Origin: Roseicella frigidaeris | GTDB taxonomy: Bacteria > Pseudomonadota > Alphaproteobacteria > Acetobacterales > Acetobacteraceae | Direction: 5' to 3' | DNA: 64,000 bases | NCBI RefSeq assembly: GCF_003258945.1 | Contig: NZ_QLIX01000001.1 | Location: 1 to 64,000 of the forward strand | Shown: positions 44,178 through 52,965 of the stretch, piece by piece | Layout of the letters: each line of letters opens with the position of its first letter | Position numbering within the stretch: position 1 is the first letter of the stretch | Translations under genes and position numbers: made by a program | The notes under the pieces: model-generated | What the model was told of the DNA's origin: nothing | Databases searched by the model: none | What the model saw: the letters and a program-made list of their open reading frames with translations, nothing else

Positions 44178-45437
44178 TTACGCCCCTGGCGGAGCTTGGG
44201 GTGCGGCCAGCAGCAGCCGGTTCATCGACTCCATCGCCTGGCGCAGCGCCGGCAGCTCGCGCCAGAATTGCTCGCGGGAGACGCCGTTGGCGGCCAGCGC
44301 ATCGGCGATGGCGCCGAGGCTGGTGCGTCCGTCCACCCGCTGCAGGATGGCCGGGGCGAGCCGCGGCAGCGGCAGGTTCACCCGCAGCCCGTCGAAGGTG
44401 ACCGGCAGGGTGCCGTCCTTCGGCAAGCCCTTGGCCAGCGTCGGCCCGTCCATCTCGCGCAGCACCGGCACCGCCGCCGGGTCCTCCCAGGGCGGCGTCG
44501 GGGCGGGCGCCCCGGCCCGCCGGCAATAGACGATGTGGATGCCCATATTGCCGGTGATCGCCTCGGCCAGCGCCGCCCGCCGCACCGGATCGAGCCCGGC
44601 GGTGCGGGCGCGCAGCTTCGGGTCGGGCAGATAGGCATCCGGGTCGTAGCGCACCGGCTCCACCCAGCAGGCGATCTCGAGCCCGGCGGCGCGGACCAGG
44701 GCATCGAGGGCGGGCACGGTGAAGGCGACATCGCGCGGATTGAGCAGCAGGTCGTAGAGCCCGGCATCGCCGCCCGAGAGATGGTCGGTCAGCCAGGGGT
44801 TGCGGCGCAGCCAGGCGGTCTCCGGCACCTGCCGCCAGAGCCGCCGGGCCGCATCCAGCCGGGCCGCGGGCGGCTCCTCCGGCGGGGCCAGCAGCCGCAG
44901 CGCCTCCTGCAGCATGTAGACCCCGGTGCGGCCATGCGGGGCATAGACCATGAGGCCGATGCCACCCCCCGGCGCCAGCACCGAGACCAGGGCCCGCAGC
45001 CCCTCCAGCGGGTCGGGCAGGTGGTGCAGCACGCCGCAGCAATCGATGTAGTCGAAGGGCCCGAGGCCGGAGCCGGGCAGGTCGAGCAGCGAGCCCGCCT
45101 CGAAGCGGATGGTGTCCAGCCCGCGCGCCGCCGCCCGCGCCTCGGCCACCCGCCGGGCGGCAGCGCTGCGGTCGAGCCAGGTGACGCTGCCGGGCCGCCC
45201 CGCCCAGGCCATCTGCTGCGCCAGCATGAGGGTGCCGTCGCCGCTGCCGCCGCCGGCGAAGAGCGCCCGCAGCGGTTCGCTCGCCGGCCGCCGGCTGCCG
45301 AAGATCCAATGGTCGATCTCGCGCAGATGGCTGGGGCTGCCGACGATCAGCCGCTTCGCCTCCTCCCGCGGGTCGCGGGCGGGATAGGGATAGGCCTCGT
45401 ACTGGGCGGCGAGCTGGTGGTCGGTGGCATCGGTCAT
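44178..45437 (-). CDS. Class I SAM-dependent methyltransferase
   Basis: A 419-residue methyltransferase. Motif I 'LFAGGGSGDGTLMLAQQ' binds SAM, 'VTWLDRSAAARRVAEARA' holds the acidic residue after beta-2, and 'FDYIDCCGVLHHLPDPLEGLRALVSVLAPGGGIGLMVYAPHGRTG' covers motifs post-II to III. The N-terminal 'AAQYEAYPYPARDPREEA' is a recognised feature of a methyltransferase group of unknown substrate. The C-terminal about 150 residues form an extra domain. The ATG at 45437 gives the conserved start. Stop is 4 bases from the YdcF-like GTG. Confidence 0.88.
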   Translation of the reverse strand: MTDATDHQLAAQYEAYPYPARDPREEAKRLIVGSPSHLREIDHWIFGSRRPASEPLRALFAGGGSGDGTLMLAQQMAWAGRPGSVTWLDRSAAARRVAEARAAARGLDTIRFEAGSLLDLPGSGLGPFDYIDCCGVLHHLPDPLEGLRALVSVLAPGGGIGLMVYAPHGRTGVYMLQEALRLLAPPEEPPAARLDAARRLWRQVPETAWLRRNPWLTDHLSGGDAGLYDLLLNPRDVAFTVPALDALVRAAGLEIACWVEPVRYDPDAYLPDPKLRARTAGLDPVRRAALAEAITGNMGIHIVYCRRAGAPAPTPPWEDPAAVPVLREMDGPTLAKGLPKDGTLPVTFDGLRVNLPLPRLAPAILQRVDGRTSLGAIADALAANGVSREQFWRELPALRQAMESMNRLLLAAPQAPPGA

Positions 45438-45624
45438 GGCCGCGCTGCATAGCACCGATGGGCCGGCCGCGTGACCGCCCGGGCGAGGCCGGCCGCAAGG
45501 CGCTGGCGGGCCCGGATTCCTCGCACCCGCCGCTGGCGCCGGTGGTTGGGCCCGGTCTCGGGCGCGGCGGCGATGGCCGACGGTATGGTTGCTGGCGGCG
45601 GTCGGGGCTCGTATCTAGCGGGCC

Positions 45625-46182
45625 ATGCCCATGCCTCGCCGCCTTGCCCCGCGCGCCACCCTCCTGCCCGGTCGCCTGCGCCCCTTGGCGCTCCTCGCCG
45701 CGCTGCTGACCCCCCTGGTGCCCGGTGCCGCCCTGGCCCAGCCCAAGCCGCAGAAGATCGGCGAGTTCCAGGCCTGGACGGCGGCCAGCTTCGCCGAGGG
45801 CGGGCACAAGACCTGCTATGCCTTCACCAAGCCCGAGGGCGAGCGCAAGGGCGCGCTGCTGACGGTGACGCACCGGCACAATGCCCGCGACACCGTGACG
45901 GTCTCGGCCGGCCCCGGCTTCCCCCGCAATGGCGAGGCGAGCCTGAATGTCGGCGGCACCGACCTGCCCTTCTACACCGCCGGCGCCGTCGCCGCGGCGC
46001 GGGAGGGCGCAGCGGCGGTGCGGGCCTTCCGCGGCGGCAAGGAGGCGGTGCTGAAGGCGCCGGCGGCCAGCGGCAAGGGCACGGTCAGCGAGACCTTCCC
46101 GCTCGCCGGCTTCAGCGCCGCCTATGACGCGATCTCGAAGGAATGCCCGGCCGGCGGCGCGCCCGGCGGAGGCAGGCGATGA
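45625..46182 (+). CDS. Invasion-associated locus B (IalB) family protein
   Basis: A 185-residue exported protein with a Sec signal (residues 1 to about 39, ending GAALAQ). The mature part matches the IalB family outline: '[37 protein letters not shown]' and '[17 protein letters not shown]', with one Cys early and one near the end ('KECPAGG'). Homologues are common in alphaproteobacteria; most are not linked to invasion. Its stop overlaps the rlmN start (ATGA), an order I recall as recurrent in this class. Confidence 0.82.
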   Translation: MPMPRRLAPRATLLPGRLRPLALLAALLTPLVPGAALAQPKPQKIGEFQAWTAASFAEGGHKTCYAFTKPEGERKGALLTVTHRHNARDTVTVSAGPGFPRNGEASLNVGGTDLPFYTAGAVAAAREGAAAVRAFRGGKEAVLKAPAASGKGTVSETFPLAGFSAAYDAISKECPAGGAPGGGRR

Positions 46183-47375
46183 ACGCCATCGCCCCGGCCA
46201 TGGCGGAGCTGAGCGCCGCCGAGCGGGACCGCATCCTGGCCAAGACCGCGCTCTTCAACCCGCCGCCGATCACCACGGCGGATGGGCGGCGGGAGCTGGT
46301 CGGCCTCTCGCGCGAGGAGCTGGTGGCCGAGCTGGCGGCGCTGGGCGAGAAGCCCTTCCGCGCCAAGCAGCTCTGGCACTGGATCTACCACCAGGGCGAG
46401 ACCGATTTCGCCAAGATGAGCAGCATCGCCGGGCCGCTGCGGCAGCGCCTGGCGGAGCGTTTCGTCGTCTCCCGCCCCGAGCCGGCGACGGTGCAGACCA
46501 GCCGCGATGAGACGCGGAAATTCCTGTTCCGCTTCCGCGACGGGCAGCAGGTGGAGACGGTCTACATCCCCGACGCGGCGGAGGATCGCGGCGCCGTCTG
46601 CATCAGCACGCAGGTCGGCTGCACCCTGTCCTGCCGCTTCTGCCACACCGGCACCCAGAAGCTGGTGCGCAACCTCGGCGCCGCCGAGATCGTCGGGCAA
46701 TTCATGGCGGCGCGCGACAGCTACGGCGAGTGGCCGAGCCCGAAGGACGACAAGCCGCGGCTGCTCTCGACCATCGTCGTGATGGGCATGGGCGAGCCGC
46801 TCTACAATTACGAGAACACCGCCAAGGCGCTGCGCATCATCATGGATGGCGAGGGCATCGGCCTCTCGCGCCGGCGCATCACGCTGAGCACCAGCGGCGT
46901 GGTGCCGATGATGGACCGCTGCGGCGAGGAGCTCGGCGTCAACCTCGCCGTCTCCCTGCATGCGGTGACGGACGAGCTGCGCAACGAGATCGTGCCGCTG
47001 AACCGCAAATACCCGATCGCCGAGCTGCTGGCCGCCTGCCGCCGCTATCCCGGCGCCAGCAACGCCCGGCGCATCACCTTCGAATACGTCATGCTGCGCG
47101 GGGTGAACGACAGCGAGGCCGAGGCGCGGGAGCTGGTGCGGCTGCTGAAGGGCCTGCCGGCCAAGGTGAACCTCATTCCCTTCAACCCCTGGCCGGGCAG
47201 CCCCTACCAGACCTCGACCTATGAGCAGACGGCGCGCTTCGCCGCCATCCTGAACGAGGCCGGCTATTCCAGCCCGATCCGCCGGCCGCGCGGACGGGAC
47301 ATCCTGGCGGCCTGCGGGCAGCTGAAGACGGAGAGCGAGCGGCAGGGCAGGGGACGGGCGCAGCCGGCCGCCTGA
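46179..47375 (+). CDS. rlmN: 23S rRNA (adenine(2503)-C(2))-methyltransferase
   Basis: A 398-residue radical-SAM enzyme that methylates A2503 of 23S rRNA (and A37 of some tRNAs). The radical-SAM cluster is CxxxCxxC with Cys148, 152 and 155 ('[12 protein letters not shown]'). The C-terminal '[16 protein letters not shown]' contains the catalytic Cys equivalent to Cys355 of E. coli RlmN. The start overlaps the IalB-family stop by 4 bases, so expression is coupled. Length and all motifs are normal. Confidence 0.95.
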   Translation: MNAIAPAMAELSAAERDRILAKTALFNPPPITTADGRRELVGLSREELVAELAALGEKPFRAKQLWHWIYHQGETDFAKMSSIAGPLRQRLAERFVVSRPEPATVQTSRDETRKFLFRFRDGQQVETVYIPDAAEDRGAVCISTQVGCTLSCRFCHTGTQKLVRNLGAAEIVGQFMAARDSYGEWPSPKDDKPRLLSTIVVMGMGEPLYNYENTAKALRIIMDGEGIGLSRRRITLSTSGVVPMMDRCGEELGVNLAVSLHAVTDELRNEIVPLNRKYPIAELLAACRRYPGASNARRITFEYVMLRGVNDSEAEARELVRLLKGLPAKVNLIPFNPWPGSPYQTSTYEQTARFAAILNEAGYSSPIRRPRGRDILAACGQLKTESERQGRGRAQPAA

Positions 47376-47425
47376 CCGGCGCCGAGCGGCCCCTCCGGAC
47401 CATGGTTCGATCGCGCGCTCCGCGC

Positions 47426-47447
47426 CTTGCGGTGCGTCCGCCGCAAG
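47426..47447. terminator. Hairpin between convergent rlmN and TTT receptor genes
   Basis: CTTGCGG / CCGCAAG, a 7-bp stem with an 8-base loop, flanked by an outer CGATCG pair. It lies in the 82-base convergent gap and could terminate both genes. Confidence 0.45.
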
Positions 47448-47457
47448 CGATCGCGCC

Positions 47458-48456
47458 CTACTCCGCCGTCGCCCCGCTCTCCTTCACCACCCGCGTCCAG
47501 AACTCCACCTCACGTCCGAGATACCGGGCGAAATCCGCCGCGCTGCCGCCGGTCGGCCGCGCGCCCTGCTGCATCAGCCGCGCCCGCACCTCGGGATCGT
47601 CGAGCGTCGCCGCGACGGCCGCGTTCAGCCGCGCCACCGCCTCCGGCGGCGTCCGCGCCGGCGCCATGATCCCCTGCCAGGCGCCGAGATCGAAGCCCGC
47701 CGGCGTCAGCCCGCTCTCGGACATCGTCGGCACGTCGGGCAGCAGCGGCGTGCGCTGGGCCGAGCTCACCGCGATCGCCCGCACCCGCCCGTCCTGGATC
47801 AGCGGCAGGGCGGTGACGACGGTGTCGCAGGTGAACTGCACATTGCCCGCCGCCGTGTCGGTCAGCGCCGCGGCGGTGCCGCGATAGGGCACGTGCACCG
47901 CCTCGGCGCCGATATGGCGGAGCAGCAGATAGCTGACGAGATGCGAGATGTTGCCGACGCCGCCCGAGGAATAGCTGAGCCTGCCGCCCTCCGCCTTCAC
48001 CCAGGCGATGAAGCCGGCCGGGTCGCGCGGCGGCATGGCCGGGTTCACCACCAGCGCCAGGGGCGAGGCGGCGGTCAGCGCAACCGGGGTCAGGTCCTGC
48101 AGCACGTCGTAGGCGAGCTTGCGGTAGAGCGCCCGGCTGATGGCGATGGAGGAGGTGTTGTAGAGCAGGGTCGTGCCATCCGGGTCGGCCTTGCTCACCG
48201 CCTCGGCGGCGATGTTGCCATTCGCCCCGCCGCGATTCTCGACCACGATCGGCTGGCCGAGCGCACGGCCCATCCGCTCGGCCAGGATGCGGGCGACGAC
48301 ATCGGTCGGCCCGCCCGGCGGGAAGGCGACGACGAGGCGGATCGGCCGCGCCGGCGCGGCCGGGCCCGCGCCCCCCTGCGCCTGCGCGCCGCGGCCGAGA
48401 CCGAGCCCGGCACCCAGGGTTCCGGCGCCGAGGGCGAGAAGCGGCCGCCGCCTCAT
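47458..48456 (-). CDS. TTT (Bug/TctC) substrate-binding protein
   Basis: A complete 332-residue periplasmic receptor. It has a signal (residues 1 to about 26), then 'RPIRLVVAFPPGGPTDVVARILAERMGRALGQPIVVENRGGANGNIAAEAVSKADPDG', the standard Bug N-lobe, and 'AVHVPYRGTAAALTDTAAGNVQF'. It would bind a small organic acid for a TctAB permease not encoded in this window. It overlaps the MaoC-like gene upstream by 4 bases (ATGA). Ligand unknown. Confidence 0.93.
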   Translation of the reverse strand: MRRRPLLALGAGTLGAGLGLGRGAQAQGGAGPAAPARPIRLVVAFPPGGPTDVVARILAERMGRALGQPIVVENRGGANGNIAAEAVSKADPDGTTLLYNTSSIAISRALYRKLAYDVLQDLTPVALTAASPLALVVNPAMPPRDPAGFIAWVKAEGGRLSYSSGGVGNISHLVSYLLLRHIGAEAVHVPYRGTAAALTDTAAGNVQFTCDTVVTALPLIQDGRVRAIAVSSAQRTPLLPDVPTMSESGLTPAGFDLGAWQGIMAPARTPPEAVARLNAAVAATLDDPEVRARLMQQGARPTGGSAADFARYLGREVEFWTRVVKESGATAE

Positions 48457-48923
48457 GCCGCCGGCTCCGACCGCCCGGCCAGCAGCCGCGTCACCGTGTA
48501 GTCCATCACCACCTCGTCCCGCTGGTTGCGCACCGTGATCGCGCTGACCACCACGCCGCGGTTGCCGGAGGCGGTCGGGCGGACCGAGGCCACCACCACC
48601 TCGGCGCCGATCGTATCCCCCACCCGCACCGGGGCGCGGGCCTGGATGTGGGTCTCGAGCAGGGCGAGGCCCGTGCCATGCGCCATGCCGGCCAGCACCA
48701 TGCCCTCGATCAGCGCATGGGTCAGCGCCGCCGGCACCGGCCGCGGCCCGAGCGCGCCGGCGAGCGTCGCATCGACGAAGAGCGGCTCCTGCATGCCGGT
48801 CAGGGTGACGAAGCCGATTAGGTCGGCCTCGGTCACGGTGCGGCGGAAGCTGCGGAAGCGCTGCCCCGGCCGCAGATCCTGCCAGTGGAAGCCCTGGCCC
48901 AGCAGGGGCGGCGCCTCGGTCAT
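48453..48923 (-). CDS. MaoC-like hot-dog protein lacking the catalytic His
   Basis: A 156-residue MaoC-type hot-dog fold protein ('RPGQRFRSFRRTVTEADLIGFVTLTGMQEPLFVD', 'ALIEGMVLAGMA', 'VGDTIGAEVVVASVRPTASGNRGVV', 'VTVRNQ'-like end). The hydratase motif D-x4-H is not preserved: the usual GDxNPxHxD reads GMQEPLFVD. It is therefore probably a non-catalytic or altered member. It is translationally coupled to the TTT receptor gene. The ATG at 48923 gives the family N-terminus. Confidence 0.8.
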   Translation of the reverse strand: MTEAPPLLGQGFHWQDLRPGQRFRSFRRTVTEADLIGFVTLTGMQEPLFVDATLAGALGPRPVPAALTHALIEGMVLAGMAHGTGLALLETHIQARAPVRVGDTIGAEVVVASVRPTASGNRGVVVSAITVRNQRDEVVMDYTVTRLLAGRSEPAA

Positions 48924-49044
48924 GCGGGTCCCGTCGATCACTGGGCCGGCAGGCTTCCCGGCGGGGCGGGGGCTGTCAACCCGGCCGGCCGCCAGGCCCA
49001 CCCAGCTTGACGCCGCCCGCCGCCCCGTCCCCTATCGCCCGGGC

Positions 49045-50205
49045 ATGCCGCCCGCCATTCCCATCGCCCTCTTCGCCCTCGCCGGCTTCACCACCGGCGC
49101 CGGGATGCGGATGCTGGATCCGCTGCTGCCCTCCATCGCCGCGGCCTTCGGGGTCGGCATCGCCGAGGCCGCCTGGCTGATCGCCGGCTTCGTCCTGCCC
49201 TATGGGCTGGTGCAACTCGTCGCCGGGCCGCTCGGCGACCGGCTGGGCAAGGTGCGCATCGCCTGCTTCGCCGTGCTGCTCTTCGGCCTCGGGCTGATCG
49301 CCAGCACCTTCGCCACCCGGCTCGGCGGGCTGGTGGCGCTGCGCGCCTGGTGCGGGCTCTTCGCCGGCGCGGTCATCCCGCTGCTCATGGCGCATATCGC
49401 CGACAGCGTGCCCTATGCCGAGCGGCAGGTGACGATCAGCCGCTTCCTCACCGGCATGGTGATGGCGCAGCTCCTCGCCGGCTCCGGCGCCGGGCTGCTG
49501 GCCGAGCAGGCCGGCTGGCGGGCGCCCTTCCTGGTGCTCGGGGTGCTGGCGCTCGGCATCGGCGGGCTGCTCGCCCTCCGGCTCGGCCCGGCGCTGTGGC
49601 GGCGGCCGGCGGCGGCGGCGGGCGGGCGCGGCATGGCCGCCTATCTCGACCTGCTGCGCACCGCCTCCGGCCGCTGGCTGATGGCGATCGCCTTCCTCGA
49701 CGGGGCGCTGCTCTTCGGCGGCGCCTTCCCCTTCACCGGCGCCTTCCTGATCGAGGAGCTGGGCCGCAGCCCGGGCGAGGCGGGGCCGATCGTCGCCGGC
49801 TTCGGCCTCGGCGCCTTCGCCTATACCCGCATGGCGCGGCCGCTGCTGCGCCGCTTCGGCGAGCGCGGGCTGCTCACCCTTGGCGGCGGCGCCCTGGCGG
49901 TGCTGCTGACCGGCCTCGCCCTCGCTCCCGCCTGGCCGGTGGTGGCGCTGATCCAGGTGGCGATGGGCCTCGCCTTCTACATGTTCCATGGCGTGCTGCA
50001 GACCCTGGCGACCGAGGCGCTGCCGGAGGCGCGCGGCACCGCGGTCGGCGCCTTCGCCCTCGCCCTCTTCCTCGGCCAGAGCGCCGGCTCGCTCGGCTTC
50101 GGGCTCGGCCTGACCGTCATCGGCTACCGCGGCGCCTTCCTCGCCGCGGCGATCGCCGTCTGTGCCCTGGCGCTTTGGGCCAGACGCGGCGCCAGGGTAG
50201 CGTGA
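49045..50205 (+). CDS. MFS transporter (drug:H+ or metabolite exporter type)
   Basis: A 386-residue inner-membrane protein with twelve predicted helices. It has 'GMRMLDPLLPSIAAAFGVGIAEAAWLIAGFVLPYGLVQLVAGPLGDRLGK' at the start (the GDRxGK loop) and 'LIQVAMGLAFYMFHGVLQTLATEALPEARGTAVGAF' late, as in the arabinose-efflux-like MFS branch. The ATG at 49045 is chosen because helix 1 begins immediately; no strong Shine-Dalgarno is seen. It is followed after 27 bases by a MaoC dehydratase gene. Confidence 0.88.
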   Translation: MPPAIPIALFALAGFTTGAGMRMLDPLLPSIAAAFGVGIAEAAWLIAGFVLPYGLVQLVAGPLGDRLGKVRIACFAVLLFGLGLIASTFATRLGGLVALRAWCGLFAGAVIPLLMAHIADSVPYAERQVTISRFLTGMVMAQLLAGSGAGLLAEQAGWRAPFLVLGVLALGIGGLLALRLGPALWRRPAAAAGGRGMAAYLDLLRTASGRWLMAIAFLDGALLFGGAFPFTGAFLIEELGRSPGEAGPIVAGFGLGAFAYTRMARPLLRRFGERGLLTLGGGALAVLLTGLALAPAWPVVALIQVAMGLAFYMFHGVLQTLATEALPEARGTAVGAFALALFLGQSAGSLGFGLGLTVIGYRGAFLAAAIAVCALALWARRGARVA

Positions 50206-50232
50206 ACCGGGTCAGGGCGCGGAGGCATCGCC

Positions 50233-50676
50233 ATGGAGCCAATGTATCTCGAGGAGTTCGCCGCCGGGCAGGTCTTCCGCTCCGGCGGCTACGAGGTCAC
50301 CGAGGCGGAGATCCTCGACTATGCCCGGCGCTGGGACCCGCAGCCCTTCCACCTCGATGACGCGGCGGCGCGCGGCACGCTGTTCGGCGGCCTCGCCGCC
50401 AGCGGCTGGCACACCGCCGGCGTCACCATGCGCCTCATTGTCGAGAGCTTTCCCCCGGCCGGGGGCGTGATCGGCGGTCGGATGGAGATGCTGGAATGGC
50501 CGCGGCCGGTGCGGCCGGGCGACGTGCTCCGCGTCGAGAGCGAGGTGCTGGAGGTGCGGCCGAGCCGCAGCAAGCCGGGGCAGGGGATGCTGCGCGTCCG
50601 CTGCACCACGCTGAACCAGCGCGACGAGCCGGTGCAGGTCATCGTCCCCAACCTCGTCGTGCCGCGCCGGCCTTAG
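50233..50676 (+). CDS. MaoC family dehydratase
   Basis: A 147-residue hot-dog protein with the hydratase motif intact: 'YARRWDPQPFHLDDAAA' gives D-x4-H plus the following Asp. 'GTLFGGLAASGWHTAG' and 'VRPGDVLRVESEVLEVRPSRSKPGQG' complete the fold. It hydrates or dehydrates an enoyl-CoA. It follows the MFS gene and its stop overlaps the end of the convergent TlpA-like gene by 4 bases. Confidence 0.88.
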   Translation: MEPMYLEEFAAGQVFRSGGYEVTEAEILDYARRWDPQPFHLDDAAARGTLFGGLAASGWHTAGVTMRLIVESFPPAGGVIGGRMEMLEWPRPVRPGDVLRVESEVLEVRPSRSKPGQGMLRVRCTTLNQRDEPVQVIVPNLVVPRRP

Positions 50677-51275
50677 GTCTTCGACTGGTCCGCCGGCGCC
50701 GCGGCCGGGCCGACCAGGCGGCGGATCTCGGCCAGCATCGCCGGCTGGTCCCAGGCCGCCGCCCCCTCCAGCCGCGCCCTCTCCCGCCCCTGCCGGTCCA
50801 CCACCACCGTGGTCGGCAGCCCGCGCACCCCGAGCGCCCGCTGCGCCGCGCCCTTCGGGTCGAGCCAGAGGCCGAGCCGGCCGATGCCCTTGTCGCGGAA
50901 GAAGGGCTCGACCGCCGCCTTGCCGCCGCGGTCGGAGGACAGGGCGAGCACCCGGATGCCCTCGCCCGCCAGCACCGCCTGGGCGCGATCGAGCGCCGGC
51001 ATCTCCTCGACGCAGGGGCCGCACCAGGTGGCCCAGCAATTGATCAGCAGCCCCTGGCCGGCGAAGGCGGCGACGCCGTGCTCCGCCCCGGCGGCATCGG
51101 TGAAGCCGAACTCGGGCAGCGGCTTCGGCCCGTCCTCGACCAGCTTGCCCATCGCGCCGGCGGCGCGGGCTTTGCGCGCCGGGGACGCGGCGGCTAGGGT
51201 CCCGCCCGAAACCAGGCCCAGCATCGCCTGCAGCAACGCCCGGCGGGGCGCCCAGAGACCGGAAAGCGCAGCCAT
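50673..51275 (-). CDS. TlpA-family thiol:disulfide oxidoreductase
   Basis: A 200-residue exported thioredoxin-fold protein. The N-terminal signal (about 1-40, '[29 protein letters not shown]') is followed by the redox site WCGPC at 84-88 in '[21 protein letters not shown]' and the cis-Pro loop 'GLPTTVVVD'. It reduces disulfides in the periplasm, for example during cytochrome c or cytochrome oxidase maturation. It is divergent from argH with only one base between the start codons, an arrangement recurrent in alphaproteobacteria. GGGAAGG lies 9 bases upstream of the ATG. Confidence 0.9.
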   Translation of the reverse strand: MAALSGLWAPRRALLQAMLGLVSGGTLAAASPARKARAAGAMGKLVEDGPKPLPEFGFTDAAGAEHGVAAFAGQGLLINCWATWCGPCVEEMPALDRAQAVLAGEGIRVLALSSDRGGKAAVEPFFRDKGIGRLGLWLDPKGAAQRALGVRGLPTTVVVDRQGRERARLEGAAAWDQPAMLAEIRRLVGPAAAPADQSKT

Positions 51276-51276
51276 C

Positions 51277-52719
51277 GTGTCAGATCCTTCCCCTGGTCCC
51301 TCGACCGCGTCCTCGACCGGCACCCCCCCGAGCAGCACCCGGGGCAACGCCCAATGGGGCGGCCGCTTCGCCGCGGGGCCCTCGGCCATCATGCAGGCGA
51401 TCAATGCCTCGATCGGCTTCGACCGCAAGCTGTGGCGGCAGGATATCGCCGGCAGCCTCGCCCATGCCGCCATGCTGGCGCATGTGGGGATCATCTCCGC
51501 CGCCGACGAGGCGGCGATCCGCGAGGGGCTCGGCGCCATCGCGCGGCGCATCGAGGCCGGGGAATTTCCCTGGGACGAGGCGCTCGAGGACATCCACATG
51601 AACATCGAGGCCCGGCTGACCGAGGCGATCGGCGAGGCGGGCAAGCGGCTGCACACCGGGCGCAGCCGCAACGACCAGGTGGCGCTCGATGTCCGGCTCT
51701 GGGTGCGGGACGCGATCGACGGCCTCGCCGGCCAGGTCGAGGATGTGATGCGCGCCCTGGTCGCCCGCGCCGAGGCGCATGCCGATACCGTGATGCCCGG
51801 CTTCACCCATCTGCAGCCGGCCCAGCCCGTCACCTTCGGGCACCATCTGCTGGCCTATGTCGAGATGCTCTCGCGCGACCTCTCGCGCCTGCGGGACGCC
51901 CGGGCGCGGCTGAACGAGAGCCCGCTCGGCGCCGCGGCGCTGGCCGGCACCGGCTTCCCGATCGACCGGCACATGACGGCCGCGGCCCTCGGCTTCGACG
52001 GCCCGACGCGCAACAGCCTCGACAGCGTCGCCTCCCGCGACTTCGCCGCCGAATTCCTCTTCTGCTGCGCCATGTGCGCCACCCATCTCTCGCGCTTCGC
52101 CGAGGAGATGGTGATCTGGACCAACCCCTATTTCGGCTTCGTCCGCCTCTCCGACGCCTTCACCACCGGCTCCTCCATCATGCCGCAGAAGCGCAACCCG
52201 GATGCGGCGGAGCTGGTGCGCGGCAAGACCGGGCGCATGGTCGGCGCGCTGGTCGGGATGCTGACCGTGCTGAAGGGGCTGGCGCTGACCTATTTCAAGG
52301 ACATGCAGGAGGACAAGGAGGGGATCTTCGACGCCGCGGAGAACCTCACCCTCTGCCTCGCCGCCGTCGCCGGCATGGTGCGCGACATGCAGCCGGACGC
52401 GGCGCGGCTGGCGCAAGCGGCGGGCGCCGGCTTCTCCACCGCCACCGACCTCGCCGACTGGCTGGTGCGCACGTTGAGGATGCCCTTCCGCGACGCGCAT
52501 CACGTCACCGGCCGGCTGGTCGCCCGGGCCGAGGCCAAGGGCTGCGACCTCGCCGGGCTGACGCTGGCCGAGATGCAGGCCGAGGAGCCGCGCATCACCG
52601 AGGCGGTCTTCGGCGTGCTGACGGTCGCCGCCTCGGTCGCCTCGCGCACCTCCTATGGCGGCACGGCGCCGGAGAATGTGCGCCGCATGGCGGCGGAGTG
52701 GCGGGAGCGGCTGGCGTGA
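51277..52719 (+). CDS. argH: Argininosuccinate lyase
   Basis: Splits argininosuccinate to arginine and fumarate, the last step of arginine synthesis. It is about 480 residues including a non-conserved Ser/Pro-rich leader of roughly 25 before '[24 protein letters not shown]'. The lyase signature '[12 protein letters not shown]' and the catalytic-Ser region are intact, as are 'HTGRSRNDQ' and '[15 protein letters not shown]'. The most plausible start is GTG at 51277, one base from the divergent tlpA-like ATG; the family core begins near 51350. It is followed by an overlapping lptM-like gene. Confidence 0.93.
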   Translation: MSDPSPGPSTASSTGTPPSSTRGNAQWGGRFAAGPSAIMQAINASIGFDRKLWRQDIAGSLAHAAMLAHVGIISAADEAAIREGLGAIARRIEAGEFPWDEALEDIHMNIEARLTEAIGEAGKRLHTGRSRNDQVALDVRLWVRDAIDGLAGQVEDVMRALVARAEAHADTVMPGFTHLQPAQPVTFGHHLLAYVEMLSRDLSRLRDARARLNESPLGAAALAGTGFPIDRHMTAAALGFDGPTRNSLDSVASRDFAAEFLFCCAMCATHLSRFAEEMVIWTNPYFGFVRLSDAFTTGSSIMPQKRNPDAAELVRGKTGRMVGALVGMLTVLKGLALTYFKDMQEDKEGIFDAAENLTLCLAAVAGMVRDMQPDAARLAQAAGAGFSTATDLADWLVRTLRMPFRDAHHVTGRLVARAEAKGCDLAGLTLAEMQAEEPRITEAVFGVLTVAASVASRTSYGGTAPENVRRMAAEWRERLA

Positions 52720-52892
52720 CGCGCCGCCTCCTCGCCCTGCTGGCCGCCGCGGCGCTGGCCGGCTGCGGCCGGGCCGGGCCGCCGCGCCCGCCCGGGCCGA
52801 AGGACCAGATCATCTACCCCCGCGCCTATCCGCAATACGCGCCCCAGCCGGCGCCGCAGGGCCCCCCGGCGCCGGCCGCGCCGGCCCGCTGA
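52716..52892 (+). CDS. lptM: LptM (YifL)-like small lipoprotein
   Basis: A 58-residue lipoprotein beginning with GTG that overlaps the argH stop (GTGA). It has a positively charged start ('[16 protein letters not shown]') and lipobox LAGC with Cys at residue 17, then a Gly/Pro-rich tail ('[15 protein letters not shown]...'). The size, lipobox followed by G-x-x-GP, and position after argH match LptM, which helps mature the LPS transporter LptD. In many proteobacteria lysA follows directly; here lysA is about 5 kb away. Confidence 0.82.
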   Translation: MTRRLLALLAAAALAGCGRAGPPRPPGPKDQIIYPRAYPQYAPQPAPQGPPAPAAPAR

Positions 52893-52919
52893 TACCGGGC
52901 GCAACCCTCGGGCAGCCCG

Positions 52920-52965
52920 ATCAGGCCGCCGGGTGCAGCCGCATCAGCCCGCCGGGTGCAGCCGC
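52920..52965. repeat. 23-bp tandem duplication across the P450 gene stop
   Basis: ATCAGgCCGCCGGGTGCAGCCGC and ATCAGcCCGCCGGGTGCAGCCGC in tandem, 22 of 23 identical. The second unit includes the P450 gene's TGA; the first is its copy just past the stop. Confidence 0.85.
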
